Source of the DNA: Desertivibrio insolitus
GTDB taxonomy: Bacteria; Actinomycetota; Actinomycetes; Actinomycetales; Microbacteriaceae
NCBI RefSeq assembly: GCF_017355965.1
Contig: NZ_JAFIQW010000006.1
Location: forward strand, 97,216 to 161,215
Length of the DNA stretch: 64,000 nt
Direction: 5' to 3'
A program made the translations under genes and the position numbers. Positions 34,510-44,411 of this stretch are shown here, piece by piece. The notes under the pieces were generated by a model. It had not been told where the DNA came from and ran no database searches. It saw nothing but the letters and a program-made list of their open reading frames with translations. Numbering within the stretch: position 1 is the stretch's first letter; each line of letters opens with the position of its first letter.

Positions 34510-35414
34510 TCATCGCGATCGTCGGCGCCACCGGCACCGGCAAGACCGGCCTGTCGCTCGACCTCGCCGAGGCCCTCGCCGCCCGCGGGCGACCGGCCGA
34601 GATCGTCAACGCCGACGCCATGCAGCTCTACCGCGGCATGGACATCGGCACCGCGAAGGTTCCCGAGGCCGAACGGCGCGGCGTCCCGCATCACCTCTTC
34701 GACGTGCTCGACGTGACCGAGGAGGCGAGCGTCGCCCGGTACCAGACCGAGGCTCGCGCCGTGATCGACGCGATCGAGGCGCGCGGCGCCGTCCCCGTGC
34801 TCGTCGGCGGCTCCGGCCTCTACGTCTCGAGCGTGCTCTTCGACTTCGAGTTCCCCGGCACGGATGCCGCGGTGCGGGCCGACCTCGAGCGCGCGCTCGA
34901 GGAGCAGGGCGCGACCGCGCTGCACCGCCGCCTCGCCGCCGTCGATCCCGCCGCCGCCGCCGCGATCGGTCCGCACAACGGGCGACGGCTGGTGCGGGCG
35001 CTCGAGGTCGTCGCGATCACGGGACGCCCCTTCGGGTCCGGCCTGCCGAGCGAGGACGCCTTCTGGCGGCCCGCCGTCGTCCTCGGCCGGTCGAGCCCCC
35101 GCGAGGTCCTCGTCGAGCGGCTCGACCGCCGCGTCGAGCAGATGTGGCGCGACGGGATGCTCGACGAGGTGCGACGGCTCGTCGACCGGGGGCTCGAGCG
35201 AGGCGTGACCGCCAGCCGGGCGATCGGTTACGCGCAGGCCGCGGCCCAGTTGCGCGGCGACCTCGACGAGCGGCAGGCGATCGAGACGACGCAGGCACTG
35301 ACCCGCCGCTACGCGCGGCGTCAGGTCAGCTGGTTCCGCCGCTACCCGGCGACGTGGATCGATGCCGACGACTCCGACGCGACGGATGCCGCCCTCGCTA
35401 GGCTTCCCACGTGA
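34506..35414 (+). CDS. miaA: tRNA dimethylallyltransferase
   Basis: MiaA transfers dimethylallyl to A37 of tRNA. The P-loop [20 protein letters not shown], the catalytic [17 protein letters not shown] and [12 protein letters not shown] are all intact. About 302 residues from the CTG at 34506 gives the standard family length. The start is the oddity. No ATG, GTG or TTG lies in frame at the expected place; the only one upstream is GTG 34356, 152 bases inside miaB. CTG 34506 (overlapping the miaB TGA) or the ATC codons next to it would be non-canonical starts. Confidence 0.9.
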   Translation: MIIAIVGATGTGKTGLSLDLAEALAARGRPAEIVNADAMQLYRGMDIGTAKVPEAERRGVPHHLFDVLDVTEEASVARYQTEARAVIDAIEARGAVPVLVGGSGLYVSSVLFDFEFPGTDAAVRADLERALEEQGATALHRRLAAVDPAAAAAIGPHNGRRLVRALEVVAITGRPFGSGLPSEDAFWRPAVVLGRSSPREVLVERLDRRVEQMWRDGMLDEVRRLVDRGLERGVTASRAIGYAQAAAQLRGDLDERQAIETTQALTRRYARRQVSWFRRYPATWIDADDSDATDAALARLPT

Positions 35415-36286
35415 GCACGCTGCATTTCACCAAGGGCCACGGCACCGGCAACGACTTCGTGCTCTTCACCGATCCCGACGGCGAGGTGGACCTCACGCCG
35501 TCGCAGATCGCCGCCATCGCGGACCGGCACTTCGGAGTGGGCGGCGACGGCGTCATCCGCGCCGTGCGCTCCGCCAACCTGCCCGACGGCGCCGCAGCCC
35601 TCGCCGAGGACCCGGACGCCGAGTGGTTCATGGACTACCACAACGCCGACGGTTCGGTCGCGGAGATGTGCGGCAATGGCATCCGCGTCTACGTCCGCTA
35701 CTTGCTCGAGAACGGCCTCGCCGAGCTGCCCCCGGGCGGCACCATCGCCATCGGCACCCGCGCCGGGGTGCGCGACGTCCAGCACTCGACGCTCGGCTTC
35801 TCCGTCGACCTGGGGCGCTGGGAGCTGCCCGACGGTGAGCCCCTCGTGCGCGCGAAGAACCTGCAGGTCGCGCGGCCCGGTCAGCCGATCTCGGTCGGCA
35901 ACCCGCACATCGTCGTCGCCCTGTCGAGCGATGAGGAACTCGAGTCCGCCGATCTCGCGTACATCCCGCACGTGGAGCCCGAGGTACCCGGCGGCGTGAA
36001 CGTGGAGTTCGTCGTTCCGAGAGATCCGCTGGTGAAGGACGGCATCGGCCGCATCCGGATGCGGGTGCACGAGCGCGGTAGCGGCGAGACCCTCTCCTGC
36101 GGCACGGGCGCGGCCGCGGCCGCCCTCGCGACGCGGCACTGGGCCGGCCCGAAAGCGCCGAACGAGTGGCGCGTCGAGGTGCCCGGCGGCGTCGTCGGCG
36201 TGCGGATGTTCCCCGCCGAGGACGGCGAGCACGTGGCGCTCAACGGCCCCGCGGAGCTCGTCTTCGACGGCGTGCTCGAGCTCTAG
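35411..36286 (+). CDS. dapF: Diaminopimelate epimerase
   Basis: A 291-residue cofactor-free epimerase that converts LL- to meso-diaminopimelate for lysine and peptidoglycan. Both catalytic cysteines are visible: Cys87 in [10 protein letters not shown] and Cys230 in [16 protein letters not shown] is the family start. GTG 35411 overlaps the miaA stop. A TAGGCT box (35399-35404) ends 6 bases upstream inside miaA, so it may also have its own leaderless promoter. It converges with the methyltransferase with a 4-base overlap. Confidence 0.95.
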   Translation: MSTLHFTKGHGTGNDFVLFTDPDGEVDLTPSQIAAIADRHFGVGGDGVIRAVRSANLPDGAAALAEDPDAEWFMDYHNADGSVAEMCGNGIRVYVRYLLENGLAELPPGGTIAIGTRAGVRDVQHSTLGFSVDLGRWELPDGEPLVRAKNLQVARPGQPISVGNPHIVVALSSDEELESADLAYIPHVEPEVPGGVNVEFVVPRDPLVKDGIGRIRMRVHERGSGETLSCGTGAAAAALATRHWAGPKAPNEWRVEVPGGVVGVRMFPAEDGEHVALNGPAELVFDGVLEL

Positions 36287-36924
36287 GCCTCGTCCGCGTC
36301 CGGCCCGTCGGTCGGTCGCCGGCGCTTGGTGCGCAGCACCCGGTAGCCCTTGTTCGTCGCGGCCCGCAACACCTGGAAGTCGGCGGGGAGCGTCGACTGC
36401 AGCCAGCGGTGCAGAGAGTCCGAGCCGAGGTTGCGGGCAACCACGAGCCATCCGTCGCACCCCGGCTCGAGCCGCGGCACCCAGTGCTCGAGCATCGCGT
36501 GCAGCTCGTTCTTGCCGACCCGGATCGGCGGGTTCGACCAGATGGTCATGAACCGCACGTCCTCGGGAACATCGTCGGGGGTGACGGCGTTGACGTTATC
36601 GAGACCGAGGGACTCGGCGTTGCGACGCACGAGGTCCAGCGCACGCTCGTTGACGTCGACGGCCCAGACGGTGGCACGGGGTGATTCGAGCGCGAGCGTC
36701 AGCGCGATCGGTCCCCAACCGCAACCCAGGTCGAGCAGATGTCCGCCGGGCGGCGGCTCGGGAACGGACGACAGGAGAACCTGCGTCCCGACGTCGAGTC
36801 GTTCCGGGCTGAACACACCGGCCGCGGTCGTCACTTCGCGCACGGCACCGGCAAGGCTCACCGAGATCCTCCGGTAAGCGGGTGCGCTGGTGGGGGACCC
36901 GGAGAAGTAATGCTCACCGGACAT
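36283..36924 (-). CDS. Class I SAM-dependent methyltransferase, RsmC-like
   Basis: A 213-residue methyltransferase. It has the SAM-binding motif [18 protein letters not shown], the acidic loop [11 protein letters not shown] and the catalytic tetrapeptide region [10 protein letters not shown], which is typical of N2-guanine methyltransferases acting on rRNA (RsmC/RlmG group). The RNA target is not determined. Start ATG 36924 ([11 protein letters not shown]) was preferred over two upstream in-frame starts. It is divergent from hflX. Confidence 0.85.
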   Translation of the reverse strand: MSGEHYFSGSPTSAPAYRRISVSLAGAVREVTTAAGVFSPERLDVGTQVLLSSVPEPPPGGHLLDLGCGWGPIALTLALESPRATVWAVDVNERALDLVRRNAESLGLDNVNAVTPDDVPEDVRFMTIWSNPPIRVGKNELHAMLEHWVPRLEPGCDGWLVVARNLGSDSLHRWLQSTLPADFQVLRAATNKGYRVLRTKRRRPTDGPDADEA

Positions 36925-36954
36925 AGCGGGAACCATACCGAACAAGTGGAGAAC

Positions 36955-36960
36955 TAAGGT
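36955..36960 (+). promoter_or_regulatory. -10 box of hflX, leaderless type
   Basis: TAAGGT ends 7 bases before the hflX ATG. The intervening bases TAAGGAA could alternatively act as a weak ribosome site. Confidence 0.45.
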
Positions 36961-36967
36961 TAAGGAA

Positions 36968-38470
36968 ATGACTGACACCGACGCTCGCGACGACGCCGTC
37001 CAGCGCGTGCTCGATCACGAGGCATCGCGGGCGGCGGGATTCACTCTGTTCTCCTCGGGCGCTCAGGCGCTCCAGGACGACAACGCCTACTCGGACACCC
37101 GGGACGGCGACCAGTTCGACCGTGAGGACCGGCAGGCGCTCCGCCGCGTCAGCGGGCTCTCGACGGAACTCGAGGACGTCACCGAGGTCGAGTACCGCCA
37201 GTTGCGGCTCGAGAACGTCGTGCTCATCGGCGTGCATCCCCAGGGCGGCCAGACGGACGCCGAGAACTCGCTGCGCGAGCTCGCGGCCCTCGCCGAGACG
37301 GCGGGCGCCGTGGTGCTCGACGGGCTGCTCCAGCGCCGGCCGAACCCCGACCCCGCGACCTACCTCGGCCGCGGCAAGGCGGAGGAGCTCGCGGGCATCG
37401 TCGCGGCGCTCGGCGCCGACACCGTGATCGCCGACACCGAGCTCGCGCCCAGCCAGCGGCGCGCCCTCGAGGACGTCGTCAAGGTCAAGGTGATCGACCG
37501 CACGGCCGTGATCCTCGACATCTTCAGCCAGCACGCCAAGAGCCGCGAGGGCAAGGCGCAGGTCGAGCTCGCGCAGCTCGAGTACCTGCTCCCGCGTCTG
37601 CGCGGTTGGGGTGAGTCGATGTCCCGCCAGGCGGGTGGCCAGGTCGGTGGCGCCGGCGCGGGCATGGGAAGCCGCGGCCCCGGTGAGACGAAGATCGAGC
37701 TCGATCGTCGCCGCATTCACTCCCGCATGGCGCGGCTGCGCAAGCAGATCAAGGGCTTCGCCCCCGCCCGTGAGGCCAAGCGCGCCAACCGCAACCGCTT
37801 CGAGGTGCCCTCGGTCGCGATCGCGGGCTACACGAACGCCGGCAAGTCGAGCCTGCTCAACCGGATCACCCGCGCCGGCGTGCTCGTCGAGAACGCGCTG
37901 TTCGCGACCCTGGACGCCACCGTGCGCCGCAACCGCACCGAGGACGGCCGCGTCTACACGCTGAGCGACACCGTCGGGTTCGTGCGCAACCTGCCGCACC
38001 AGCTCGTCGAGGCGTTCCGCTCGACGCTCGAGGAGGTGCGCGACTCCGACGTGATCGTGCACGTCGTCGACGGGTCGCACCCGGATCCGGCAAGCCAGAT
38101 CAAGACGGTGCGCGACGTCATCGGCGAGGTCGACGGCCGCGCCATCCCCGAGATCGTCGTCTTCAACAAGGCCGACCTCGTCGACGACGACACCCGCCTC
38201 GTGCTCCGCGGCCTCGAGCCCGGCGCCGTGTTCGTCTCGGCGCGCACGGGCGAGGGCGTCGAGGAGCTGCTGCAGCGGATCGCCGATGCGCTCCCGGTGC
38301 CGGGGGTCGAGCTCGACCTGCTCGTGCCCTACGACCGCGGTGACGTCGTCTCGACCCTGCACCAGCGGGCCCGCGTGCTCTCGATCGACTACGCCGAGGG
38401 CGGCACGAAGGTGCACGCGCAGCTGAGCGCCGAACTGGCGGGCGCATTCAGCGAGTTCGTGCAGAACTGA
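36968..38470 (+). CDS. hflX: GTPase HflX
   Basis: A 500-residue ribosome-splitting GTPase. The N-terminal HflX domain contains LDGLLQRRPNPDPATYLGRG and AQVELAQLEYLLPRL. The glycine-rich linker GGQVGGAGAGMGSRGPGET and helical region lead to the G domain, with G1 IAGYTNAGKSSLLN, G3 LSDTVGFVRNLP and G4 VFNKADLV. An extra N-terminal segment of about 60 residues is poorly conserved. A large bidirectional terminator follows. Confidence 0.95.
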   Translation: MTDTDARDDAVQRVLDHEASRAAGFTLFSSGAQALQDDNAYSDTRDGDQFDREDRQALRRVSGLSTELEDVTEVEYRQLRLENVVLIGVHPQGGQTDAENSLRELAALAETAGAVVLDGLLQRRPNPDPATYLGRGKAEELAGIVAALGADTVIADTELAPSQRRALEDVVKVKVIDRTAVILDIFSQHAKSREGKAQVELAQLEYLLPRLRGWGESMSRQAGGQVGGAGAGMGSRGPGETKIELDRRRIHSRMARLRKQIKGFAPAREAKRANRNRFEVPSVAIAGYTNAGKSSLLNRITRAGVLVENALFATLDATVRRNRTEDGRVYTLSDTVGFVRNLPHQLVEAFRSTLEEVRDSDVIVHVVDGSHPDPASQIKTVRDVIGEVDGRAIPEIVVFNKADLVDDDTRLVLRGLEPGAVFVSARTGEGVEELLQRIADALPVPGVELDLLVPYDRGDVVSTLHQRARVLSIDYAEGGTKVHAQLSAELAGAFSEFVQN

Positions 38471-38482
38471 TCGCACCGGACG

Positions 38483-38524
38483 ACGGATGCCCCGGGCAGC
38501 AGTGCCCGGGGCATCCGTGTTTCC
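38483..38524. terminator. Bidirectional terminator between hflX and lexA
   Basis: A 16-bp perfect stem, ACGGATGCCCCGGGCA with TGCCCGGGGCATCCGT (38503-38518), has a 4-base loop and a GTTTCC tail on the plus strand. It lies between convergent genes. Confidence 0.88.
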
Positions 38525-38534
38525 GGGATGTACG

Positions 38535-39200
38535 TCAGACCGAGCGGATGACCGCGACGACCTTGCCGAGGATCTGCGCGAAGTCCCCGAGGATCGGCTC
38601 GAAGGCCGTGTTCCGGGGGAGCAGCCACGTGTGCCCGTCACGCTGACGGAACACCTTGACGGTCGCCTCCTCATCGAGCATCGCCGCGACGATCTCGCCG
38701 TTCTCGGCCGTGGTCTGCTGCCGCACGACGACCCAGTCGCCGTCGCAGATCGCGGCGTCGATCATCGAGTCGCCGACGACCTTGAGCATGAAGAGGTCGC
38801 CGCCGCCGACCACCTGACGGGGGAGCGGGAAGACGTCCTCGACCTGCTGCTCCGCCGTGATCGGGATGCCGGCAGCGATGCGGCCCACGAGCGGCACGAG
38901 CGCGGCGTCGCCGCCGCTCGGCACCGGCAGGTCGGTCGTCGGCACCGACTGCGCCTCGCTCAGCACCTCGAGCGCCCGCGGACGGTTCGGGTCGCGGCGG
39001 ATCGCGCCCGCGAGCTCGAGCTGGTTCAGCTGATGGGTGACGCTCGACAGCGACGAGAGTCCTACGGCGTCACCGATCTCACGCATGCTCGGCGGGTAGC
39101 CGCGCGAGGCGACCGACTGCTGGATGACGTCGAGGATCGCCAGCTGCTTCTCGCTGAGTCCGTCGCGGCCCCGGCCGGTCGACTTCGAACTGGCTGCCAT
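38535..39200 (-). CDS. lexA: LexA repressor
   Basis: A 221-residue SOS repressor. It has an N-terminal winged helix ([40 protein letters not shown]), an Ala110-Gly111 cleavage site in RIAAGIP and a Ser145/Lys182 dyad in VGDSM and ATVKVF. Start ATG 39200 (MAASSKS) has an AGGAG site; the longer open frame upstream covers the promoter. Its own promoter carries an SOS box, so it is autoregulated. Confidence 0.97.
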   Translation of the reverse strand: MAASSKSTGRGRDGLSEKQLAILDVIQQSVASRGYPPSMREIGDAVGLSSLSSVTHQLNQLELAGAIRRDPNRPRALEVLSEAQSVPTTDLPVPSGGDAALVPLVGRIAAGIPITAEQQVEDVFPLPRQVVGGGDLFMLKVVGDSMIDAAICDGDWVVVRQQTTAENGEIVAAMLDEEATVKVFRQRDGHTWLLPRNTAFEPILGDFAQILGKVVAVIRSV

Positions 39201-39253
39201 ACCCGCTCCTGCGATGTCGGTGGTCGGTGATCGACTTTCGACCACCGATCGAA

Positions 39254-39293
39254 ACTGTATCCGCTTCGCGGCTCCGGGCAAACGTATGTTCGA
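39254..39293 (-). promoter_or_regulatory. lexA promoter with SOS box
   Basis: On the minus strand TTTGCC (39282-39277) and TACAGT (39259-39254) are 17 bases apart. The LexA box at 39278-39293, read TCGAACATACGTTTGC on the minus strand, overlaps the -35 and deviates from consensus at one position. Confidence 0.75.
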
Positions 39294-39315
39294 GCGTTTC
39301 GGGCAGGGAAACCAC

Positions 39316-39344
39316 TTGCTCGAACGCTTGTTCGAAGATATGTT
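39316..39344 (+). promoter_or_regulatory. SOS-controlled promoter of the LysM gene
   Basis: TTGCTC (39316-39321) and TATGTT (39339-39344) are 17 bases apart. The LexA box TCGAACGCTTGTTCGA (39320-39335) fills the spacer. Confidence 0.8.
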
Positions 39345-39360
39345 CGGAACACAGCTTCGC

Positions 39361-39388
39361 ATCGGACGCTCCCGGCCGAGCGTCCGAT
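39361..39388 (+). other. Perfect hairpin in the leader of the LysM gene
   Basis: ATCGGACGCTC and GAGCGTCCGAT (39378-39388) form an 11-bp stem with a 6-base loop. It lies downstream of the predicted transcription start and 27 bases before the AGGAGA ribosome site, with no T tract. It may affect message stability or translation. Confidence 0.55.
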
Positions 39389-39427
39389 GCGACAGCTGCC
39401 GGCGAGCATCACCGAGGAGAGAACGAG

Positions 39428-39766
39428 ATGTCGAGCATCACGATCACCAGCACCCCCGTCCGCTCGCACCTGCGCATCACCCGTCGCGGGCGCGTCGTAC
39501 TCGGCTTCGTCGCCGCCGTCCCCGCGATCGTCGTCGCCGGCGTCAGCCTGCTCGGCGCTCAGTCCGCCACTGCGACGAGCGAGGCTGTCTCCCTCGAGGT
39601 CGTCACCGTCGAGCCCGGCGAGACCCTCTGGCAGCTCGCCGAGCAGGTCGCGCCGCACGCCGACCCCCGCGACGTCGTCCACGACATCCTGTCGCTCAAC
39701 AACGTCTCGAGCGCCGACATCGAGCCGGGCCTCGAGCTCGAGCTGCCGGCGAAGTACTCGGACTGA
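39428..39766 (+). CDS. Small membrane-anchored LysM protein, probable SOS cell-division suppressor
   Basis: A 112-residue protein. It has a short basic N-terminus, one membrane segment ([20 protein letters not shown], about residues 22-41) and a C-terminal LysM domain ([39 protein letters not shown]). It lies divergent from lexA with an SOS box in its promoter. YneA (Bacillus), DivS (Corynebacterium) and Rv2719c (Mycobacterium) share this setting and delay division after DNA damage. That role is inferred here from position, size and domain. ATG 39428 has AGGAGA 7 bases upstream. Confidence 0.85.
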   Translation: MSSITITSTPVRSHLRITRRGRVVLGFVAAVPAIVVAGVSLLGAQSATATSEAVSLEVVTVEPGETLWQLAEQVAPHADPRDVVHDILSLNNVSSADIEPGLELELPAKYSD

Positions 39767-39864
39767 GTCCTGACGGCGGTTCAGGCGGTCGCCACCCGTC
39801 GGGCCGAGGCGGAGTGGCAGCAACTCGACCGGTCCGCATCCGGCGCTGGCTCTAAACTCGCACG

Positions 39865-40941
39865 GTGACGAGCCTCGCCGACCTCCCGATCCGCGACGAC
39901 CTCCGAGGGCTGACGCCGTACGGCGCCCCTCAGGCGAAGGTGCGGGTCGCGCTCAACGTCAACGAGAACACCCACGACATCCCCGAGGACGTCGCCGAGC
40001 ACATCGTCGCGGCCGTCGCGGAGGCCGTCCGCGGCGTCAACCGCTACCCGGACCGGGAATTCACCGAGCTCCGCACCAGCCTCGCGGGTTACCTCGGGCA
40101 CGGCGTGACGCCGGAGCAGATCTGGGCGGCGAACGGCTCGAACGAGGTGCTGCAGCATATCCTGCAGGCCTTCGGCGGCCCCGGCCGCAGCGTGCTGGGC
40201 TTCCCTCCCACCTACTCGATGCACTCGATCATCGCCTCCGGCACCGGCACGCGCTGGATCGCCGCCGAGCGCGACGCCGGCTTCGCGATCAGCGCCGAGA
40301 CGGCCGTCCGCGCGATCGAGCAGCACCGCCCCGACCTCGTGTTCCTCTGCGCGCCCAACAACCCGACCGGCACGCCGATGTCGCTCGAGGCGATCGCCGC
40401 CGCGTACGACGCCACGGAGGGCATCGTCGTGGTCGACGAGGCCTATGCGGAGTTCATGCCGGAGGACGCCCCGTCGGCGCTCACCCTGCTGCCGGGTCGT
40501 CCGCGCCTGCTGGTCTCCCGCACGATGAGCAAGGCGTTCGCGTTCGCCGGGGCTCGGCTCGGCTACCTCGCCGCGGACGCGGCCGTCATCGACGCCCTGC
40601 GCCTCGTCCGGCTCCCGTACCACCTGTCGGCCCTGACGCAGGCGGCCTCGGTCGCCGCGCTCGCGCACGCCCCGGCGATGCTCGCGATGGTCGACGAGAT
40701 CCGCGGGCAGCGCGACCGGATGTCGCGGGAGCTCGCCGCGATGGGGTTCACCCCCTACGAGAGCTGGGCGAACTTCGTGCTGTTCGGCGGCGTCGCCGAT
40801 CCTCACGCGACGTTCGAGGCGCTCTTCCGCGAGAGCATCCTCATCCGCGACGTCGGGCTGCCGAACACCCTCCGCGTCACCGCGGGCACCGAGGAGGAGA
40901 CCACGATCTTCCTCGAGGCGCTCGGTAGACTCGGGGCATGA
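39865..40941 (+). CDS. hisC: Histidinol-phosphate aminotransferase
   Basis: A 358-residue PLP-dependent class I/II aminotransferase of histidine synthesis. It contains [14 protein letters not shown], the PLP-phosphate region [31 protein letters not shown] and the Schiff-base lysine in [19 protein letters not shown] box (39853-39858) ends 6 bases before the GTG with no ribosome site. It heads hisC-hisB-hisH-hisA; hisD is not in the window. Confidence 0.94.
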   Translation: MTSLADLPIRDDLRGLTPYGAPQAKVRVALNVNENTHDIPEDVAEHIVAAVAEAVRGVNRYPDREFTELRTSLAGYLGHGVTPEQIWAANGSNEVLQHILQAFGGPGRSVLGFPPTYSMHSIIASGTGTRWIAAERDAGFAISAETAVRAIEQHRPDLVFLCAPNNPTGTPMSLEAIAAAYDATEGIVVVDEAYAEFMPEDAPSALTLLPGRPRLLVSRTMSKAFAFAGARLGYLAADAAVIDALRLVRLPYHLSALTQAASVAALAHAPAMLAMVDEIRGQRDRMSRELAAMGFTPYESWANFVLFGGVADPHATFEALFRESILIRDVGLPNTLRVTAGTEEETTIFLEALGRLGA

Positions 40942-41546
40942 CCAGCGCACGCTCAGCCCGCATCGGACGGGAGACGAGCGAATCGAGCATCGAGCTCGCG
41001 ATCGACCTCGACGGCACCGGCACGGCCGACATCTCGACCTCCGTCCCGTTCTTCGACCACATGCTCACGGCGTTCGCGAAGCACTCGCTCGTCGACCTGC
41101 AGGTTCGCGCGAACGGTGACATCGAGATCGACGTCCACCACACCGTCGAGGACGTCGGCATCACGCTCGGCACCGCCATCCGGCAGGCGCTCGGCGACAA
41201 GGCCGGCATCTCGCGCTTCGGCGACGCGCTCGTGCCGCTCGACGACGCCCTCGCGCAGGCCGTCGTCGACGTGTCCGGGCGGCCGTACCTCGTGCACACG
41301 GGCGAGCCCGTGGGCTTCGAGCACCACCTCATCGGCGGCCACTTCACCGGCTCCATGGTGCGCCACGTCTTCGAGGCGATCGCGTTCAACGCGGGCCTCA
41401 CCGTGCACCTCACCGTGCTCGCGGGCCGCGATCCGCACCACATCGCCGAGGCGCAGTTCAAGGCCTTCGCCCGCGCGTTCCGCTTCGCCGTCCAGCCCGA
41501 CGAGCGCATCGCAGGCCTCATCCCCTCGACCAAGGGTGCGCTCTGA
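40938..41546 (+). CDS. hisB: Imidazoleglycerol-phosphate dehydratase
   Basis: A 202-residue manganese enzyme. All metal motifs are present: [28 protein letters not shown] and [18 protein letters not shown]. It is monofunctional, lacking the phosphatase domain of the E. coli protein. The ATG overlaps the hisC stop. A TAGACT box (40926-40931) ends 6 bases upstream, so it may also start its own leaderless message. Confidence 0.96.
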   Translation: MTSARSARIGRETSESSIELAIDLDGTGTADISTSVPFFDHMLTAFAKHSLVDLQVRANGDIEIDVHHTVEDVGITLGTAIRQALGDKAGISRFGDALVPLDDALAQAVVDVSGRPYLVHTGEPVGFEHHLIGGHFTGSMVRHVFEAIAFNAGLTVHLTVLAGRDPHHIAEAQFKAFARAFRFAVQPDERIAGLIPSTKGAL

Positions 41547-41548
41547 CC

Positions 41549-42181
41549 GTGGCTCGACCGACTGTCGCCGTATTCGACTACGGCAGTGGAAACGTGCACT
41601 CCGCCGTCAAGGCGCTCGAGAAGGCCGGGGCGGACGTCTCGCTCACCGGTGACCGGAAGGCGATCCAAGCCGCCGACGGACTGCTCGTGCCCGGCGTCGG
41701 CGCCTTCGCCGCCGTGATGGACGCCCTCGACGGCGCCCGCGGTGGCGAGGTGATCGAACGCCGGCTCGCCGGCGGCCGCCCCGTGCTCGGCATCTGCGTC
41801 GGCATGCAGATCATGTTCGAGCGCGGCATCGAGCGCGGCGTCGAACGCGAGGGCCTGGGGGAGTGGCCGGGCACGGTGCGCGAACTCGACGCCCCCGTGC
41901 TGCCGCACATGGGCTGGAATACCGTCGAGGCGCCCGAGGACTCGGTGCTCTTCGAGGGCCTCCGCGATGAGCGCTTCTACTTCGTGCACTCCTACGGCGC
42001 GACGGAGTGGACGCTCGATCCCATGCCGCAGTTCGCCAAGCCGAAGGTCACTTGGGCGACCCACGGCACCCGCTTCGTCGCGGCCGCGGAGAACGGGCCG
42101 CTCTCGGCGACTCAGTTCCACCCGGAGAAGTCGGGCGAGGCCGGCATCCGGCTGCTGTCCAACTGGCTGCGCACCCTCTGA
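41549..42181 (+). CDS. hisH: Imidazole glycerol phosphate synthase, glutaminase subunit
   Basis: A 210-residue class I glutamine amidotransferase that feeds ammonia to HisF. The triad is visible as Cys83 in [14 protein letters not shown] and His/Glu in [13 protein letters not shown] near the C-terminus. Start GTG is 2 bases after the hisB stop. The partner hisF is not within this window. Confidence 0.95.
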   Translation: MARPTVAVFDYGSGNVHSAVKALEKAGADVSLTGDRKAIQAADGLLVPGVGAFAAVMDALDGARGGEVIERRLAGGRPVLGICVGMQIMFERGIERGVEREGLGEWPGTVRELDAPVLPHMGWNTVEAPEDSVLFEGLRDERFYFVHSYGATEWTLDPMPQFAKPKVTWATHGTRFVAAAENGPLSATQFHPEKSGEAGIRLLSNWLRTL

Positions 42182-42296
42182 CCGGAGTCCGGATGAGCGG
42201 CTTTCCCGTGGTGGGCTACGATCTGATGCTCGTGTGCCGAGCAATCGGACGCCACCAGCAGCATCCGGGCGTCGCCCACCGCGCAGGAAGAGAAGC

Positions 42297-43046
42297 ATGA
42301 GCGAGTTCAACCATTCCCCGGGGCTCACCCTCCTCCCGGCCATCGACATCGCCGACGGCAAGGCCGTGCGACTCGTCCAGGGCGAGGCCGACACGGCCAC
42401 CAACTACGGCGACCCCGTCGACGCGGCCCGCGACTGGGTCAAGCAGGGCGCGGAGTGGATCCACCTCGTCGACCTCGACGCCGCGTTCGGCCGGGGCAAC
42501 AACCGCGCGCTCATCCGCCGCGTGATCCGCGAGGTGCGCGGCGACGTCAACGTCGAGCTCTCCGGCGGCATCCGCGACGACCAGAGCCTCGACGCCGCGC
42601 TCGAGACCGGCGTCAAGCGCATCAACCTCGGCACCGCCGCGCTCGAGAACCCCGAGTGGGCTGCCCACGTCATCGCCGAGTACGGCGAGGCGATCGCCGT
42701 CGGCCTCGACGTCCGCGGCACGACCCTCGCCGCCCGCGGCTGGACGCAGGAGGGCGGCGACCTCTGGACCGTCATGGAGCGGCTCGAGGAGGCGGGCTGC
42801 GCCCGCTACGTCGTCACCGACGTGACGAAGGACGGCACCCTCAAGGGCCCGAACATCGAGCTGCTCCGCGCCGTGCTCGAGCGCACTCACAAGCCGGTCA
42901 TCGCCTCCGGCGGCATCTCGAGCCTCGACGACCTCGCCGAGCTGCGCGAGCTCGTGCCGCTGGGCCTCGAGGGCGCGATCGTGGGCAAGGCCCTGTACTC
43001 CGGCGCCTTCACCCTCGCCGCGGCGCTGGACGTCGCCGGCAGCTGA
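42297..43046 (+). CDS. priA: Phosphoribosyl isomerase A (HisA, probably bifunctional PriA)
   Basis: A 249-residue TIM barrel that isomerises ProFAR in histidine synthesis. The catalytic aspartates are Asp17 ([15 protein letters not shown]) and Asp175 ([13 protein letters not shown]). In Actinobacteria this protein usually also serves as TrpF, hence PriA; bifunctionality is family knowledge. A GCAGGAAGAG ribosome site precedes the ATG. A 115-base gap separates it from hisH. A 35-codon ORF in that gap was not accepted as a gene. Confidence 0.93.
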   Translation: MSEFNHSPGLTLLPAIDIADGKAVRLVQGEADTATNYGDPVDAARDWVKQGAEWIHLVDLDAAFGRGNNRALIRRVIREVRGDVNVELSGGIRDDQSLDAALETGVKRINLGTAALENPEWAAHVIAEYGEAIAVGLDVRGTTLAARGWTQEGGDLWTVMERLEEAGCARYVVTDVTKDGTLKGPNIELLRAVLERTHKPVIASGGISSLDDLAELRELVPLGLEGAIVGKALYSGAFTLAAALDVAGS

Positions 43047-43822
43047 TGACCTCCTCCGGCGCGGCCGACAGCGCCGGCCAGCCGTGGGCCGGTCGGAGCT
43101 TCGAGACGCACCCGAGCCCGTTCGCGGACGACGACGGGAGCGCCGACCCCCGGCTCGCCGAGGCGTTGCGCCGGTTCCGTGCCCGTGAGGTCACCGAGGC
43201 CGACGTCGTCGACGCGGTGCGCCCGGCGCGGCTGCTGATCCCGCTCGTCGCCGAGCTCGGGGGAGACGGTACGACCACCGGCGCGCACGGCCTCGCCGCC
43301 GACAAGTCGCAGGAGCTGTCGATCGTCACGGTCGCGGGTCCCGACGGGCGCCGCGTGCTGCCCGCGTTCACCTCGGTGCAGGCCATGTCGGCGTGGAACC
43401 CGAAGGCGCGGCCCGTGCCGGCCGACGGCGTGCGCGTCGCCCTCGCCGCCGCGAGCGAGGAGACCGAGATCGTCGTCCTCGACCCGACGAGCGACACCGA
43501 GTTCGTGCTGCGCCGCCCGGCGGTGTGGGCGATCGCGCAGCAGAAGCCGTGGCTGCCCGCCCACTACGACGCCGAGGTGCTCGGCGTCGTCGTGGAGAGC
43601 GCGGCGCCCGAGTCATCCGTACGGGCGGTGCAGATCGTGCCGGGAGATCCCGACGCGCGATTCGCCGGGGCCGAGGTGCTCGTGCTGCTGCAGTTGGAGC
43701 CCGGCCTCGAGAAGGCGGCGATCAACGCCCTGGTCGAGCGGATGTCGCGGCGCTGGGCCGCGTCGGAGCTCTTCGCCGCGCGCGTCGACAGCGTCGCCGT
43801 CAAGCTGCTGCCCGCGGGCTGA
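43046..43822 (+). CDS. SseB family protein
   Basis: A 258-residue protein with an SseB-like N-terminal domain: ARLLIPLVAELGG, KSQELSIVTVAGPDGRRVLP, AFTSVQAMSAWNPKARPVPAD. A C-terminal half carries VLGVVVESAAPESSVRAVQI. Function in Actinobacteria is unknown; the family occurs next to hisA. The ATG overlaps the hisA stop (TGATG). The 182 bases that follow show no gene or clear terminator. Confidence 0.85.
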   Translation: MTSSGAADSAGQPWAGRSFETHPSPFADDDGSADPRLAEALRRFRAREVTEADVVDAVRPARLLIPLVAELGGDGTTTGAHGLAADKSQELSIVTVAGPDGRRVLPAFTSVQAMSAWNPKARPVPADGVRVALAAASEETEIVVLDPTSDTEFVLRRPAVWAIAQQKPWLPAHYDAEVLGVVVESAAPESSVRAVQIVPGDPDARFAGAEVLVLLQLEPGLEKAAINALVERMSRRWAASELFAARVDSVAVKLLPAG

Positions 43823-44004
43823 CGCCGCACGGCGCAGCGCGGACGGCCGCTGCAGCGCCGCTCGCTGCCGGGCGGAGACCATGAGTTCTGCGGCGGCACG
43901 CGGGGGAGACCCGGCGTGCCGAAGCCAGGCTCATGCGCCCGGCCGAGGCGAAGCGAAGGTGTGCCCGGACGGATGCCACGCGTCCGCGGCCCGAGGGAGT
44001 GCCG

Positions 44005-44343
44005 TCAGTTGACGGGGCCGGTCCACTTCTCGCCCGGGCCCTTGCCGATCGGGTCGGGGAACGGCGACGCCTCGCGGAAGGCGAGCTGCACCGTGCGCAG
44101 GCCGTCGCGCAGCGCCCGGGCGTGGTGGTCGCCGAGCTCCGGGGCGCTCGCGGTCACGAGACCGGCGAGGGCGTTGATCAGCTTGCGGGCCTCGTCGAGG
44201 TCGACGTGCGCCGCGGCATCCGGCTCGTCGGCGAGCCCCAGCTTGACGGCCGCGGCCGACAGCAGGTGCACGGCCAGGGTGTTGATCACCTCGACCGCGG
44301 GCACCTCGGCGATGTCGCGAACGGCGTCGTTGTCCTCGGTCAT
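44005..44343 (-). CDS. DUF1844 family protein
   Basis: A 112-residue protein with the DUF1844 pattern: VEVINTLAVHLLSAAAVKLGL, HVDLDEARKLINALAGLV and a conserved LRTVQLAFREAS. It is predicted to be helical and soluble with unknown function. It is divergently encoded next to infC, its usual location in Actinobacteria. Confidence 0.88.
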   Translation of the reverse strand: MTEDNDAVRDIAEVPAVEVINTLAVHLLSAAAVKLGLADEPDAAAHVDLDEARKLINALAGLVTASAPELGDHHARALRDGLRTVQLAFREASPFPDPIGKGPGEKWTGPVN

Positions 44344-44351
44344 GGGGCTCC

Positions 44352-44411
44352 CTTACCTCGATGGACGGTCTCTGCTACCCTTGTCGAGGCTCCGGCACGT
44401 TCGCGTGCCGG
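44352..44411 (+). promoter_or_regulatory. infC operon promoter and leader hairpin
   Basis: TTACCT (44352-44357) and TACCCT (44376-44381), 18 bases apart, form a plausible promoter. Just downstream CCGGCACG-TTCG-CGTGCCGG (44392-44411) is a UUCG-capped hairpin. The leader then runs about 200 bases to the infC start and may hold further structure. Confidence 0.5.

Noticed and set aside
39227..39427. 67-codon extension of the LysM protein
   Set aside because: It covers the SOS box, promoter and leader hairpin, and ATG 39428 has a proper ribosome site.
42193..42300. 35-codon ORF with three histidines between hisH and hisA
   Set aside because: Considered as a his leader peptide, but the His codons are scattered, there is no terminator, and it lies inside the operon.
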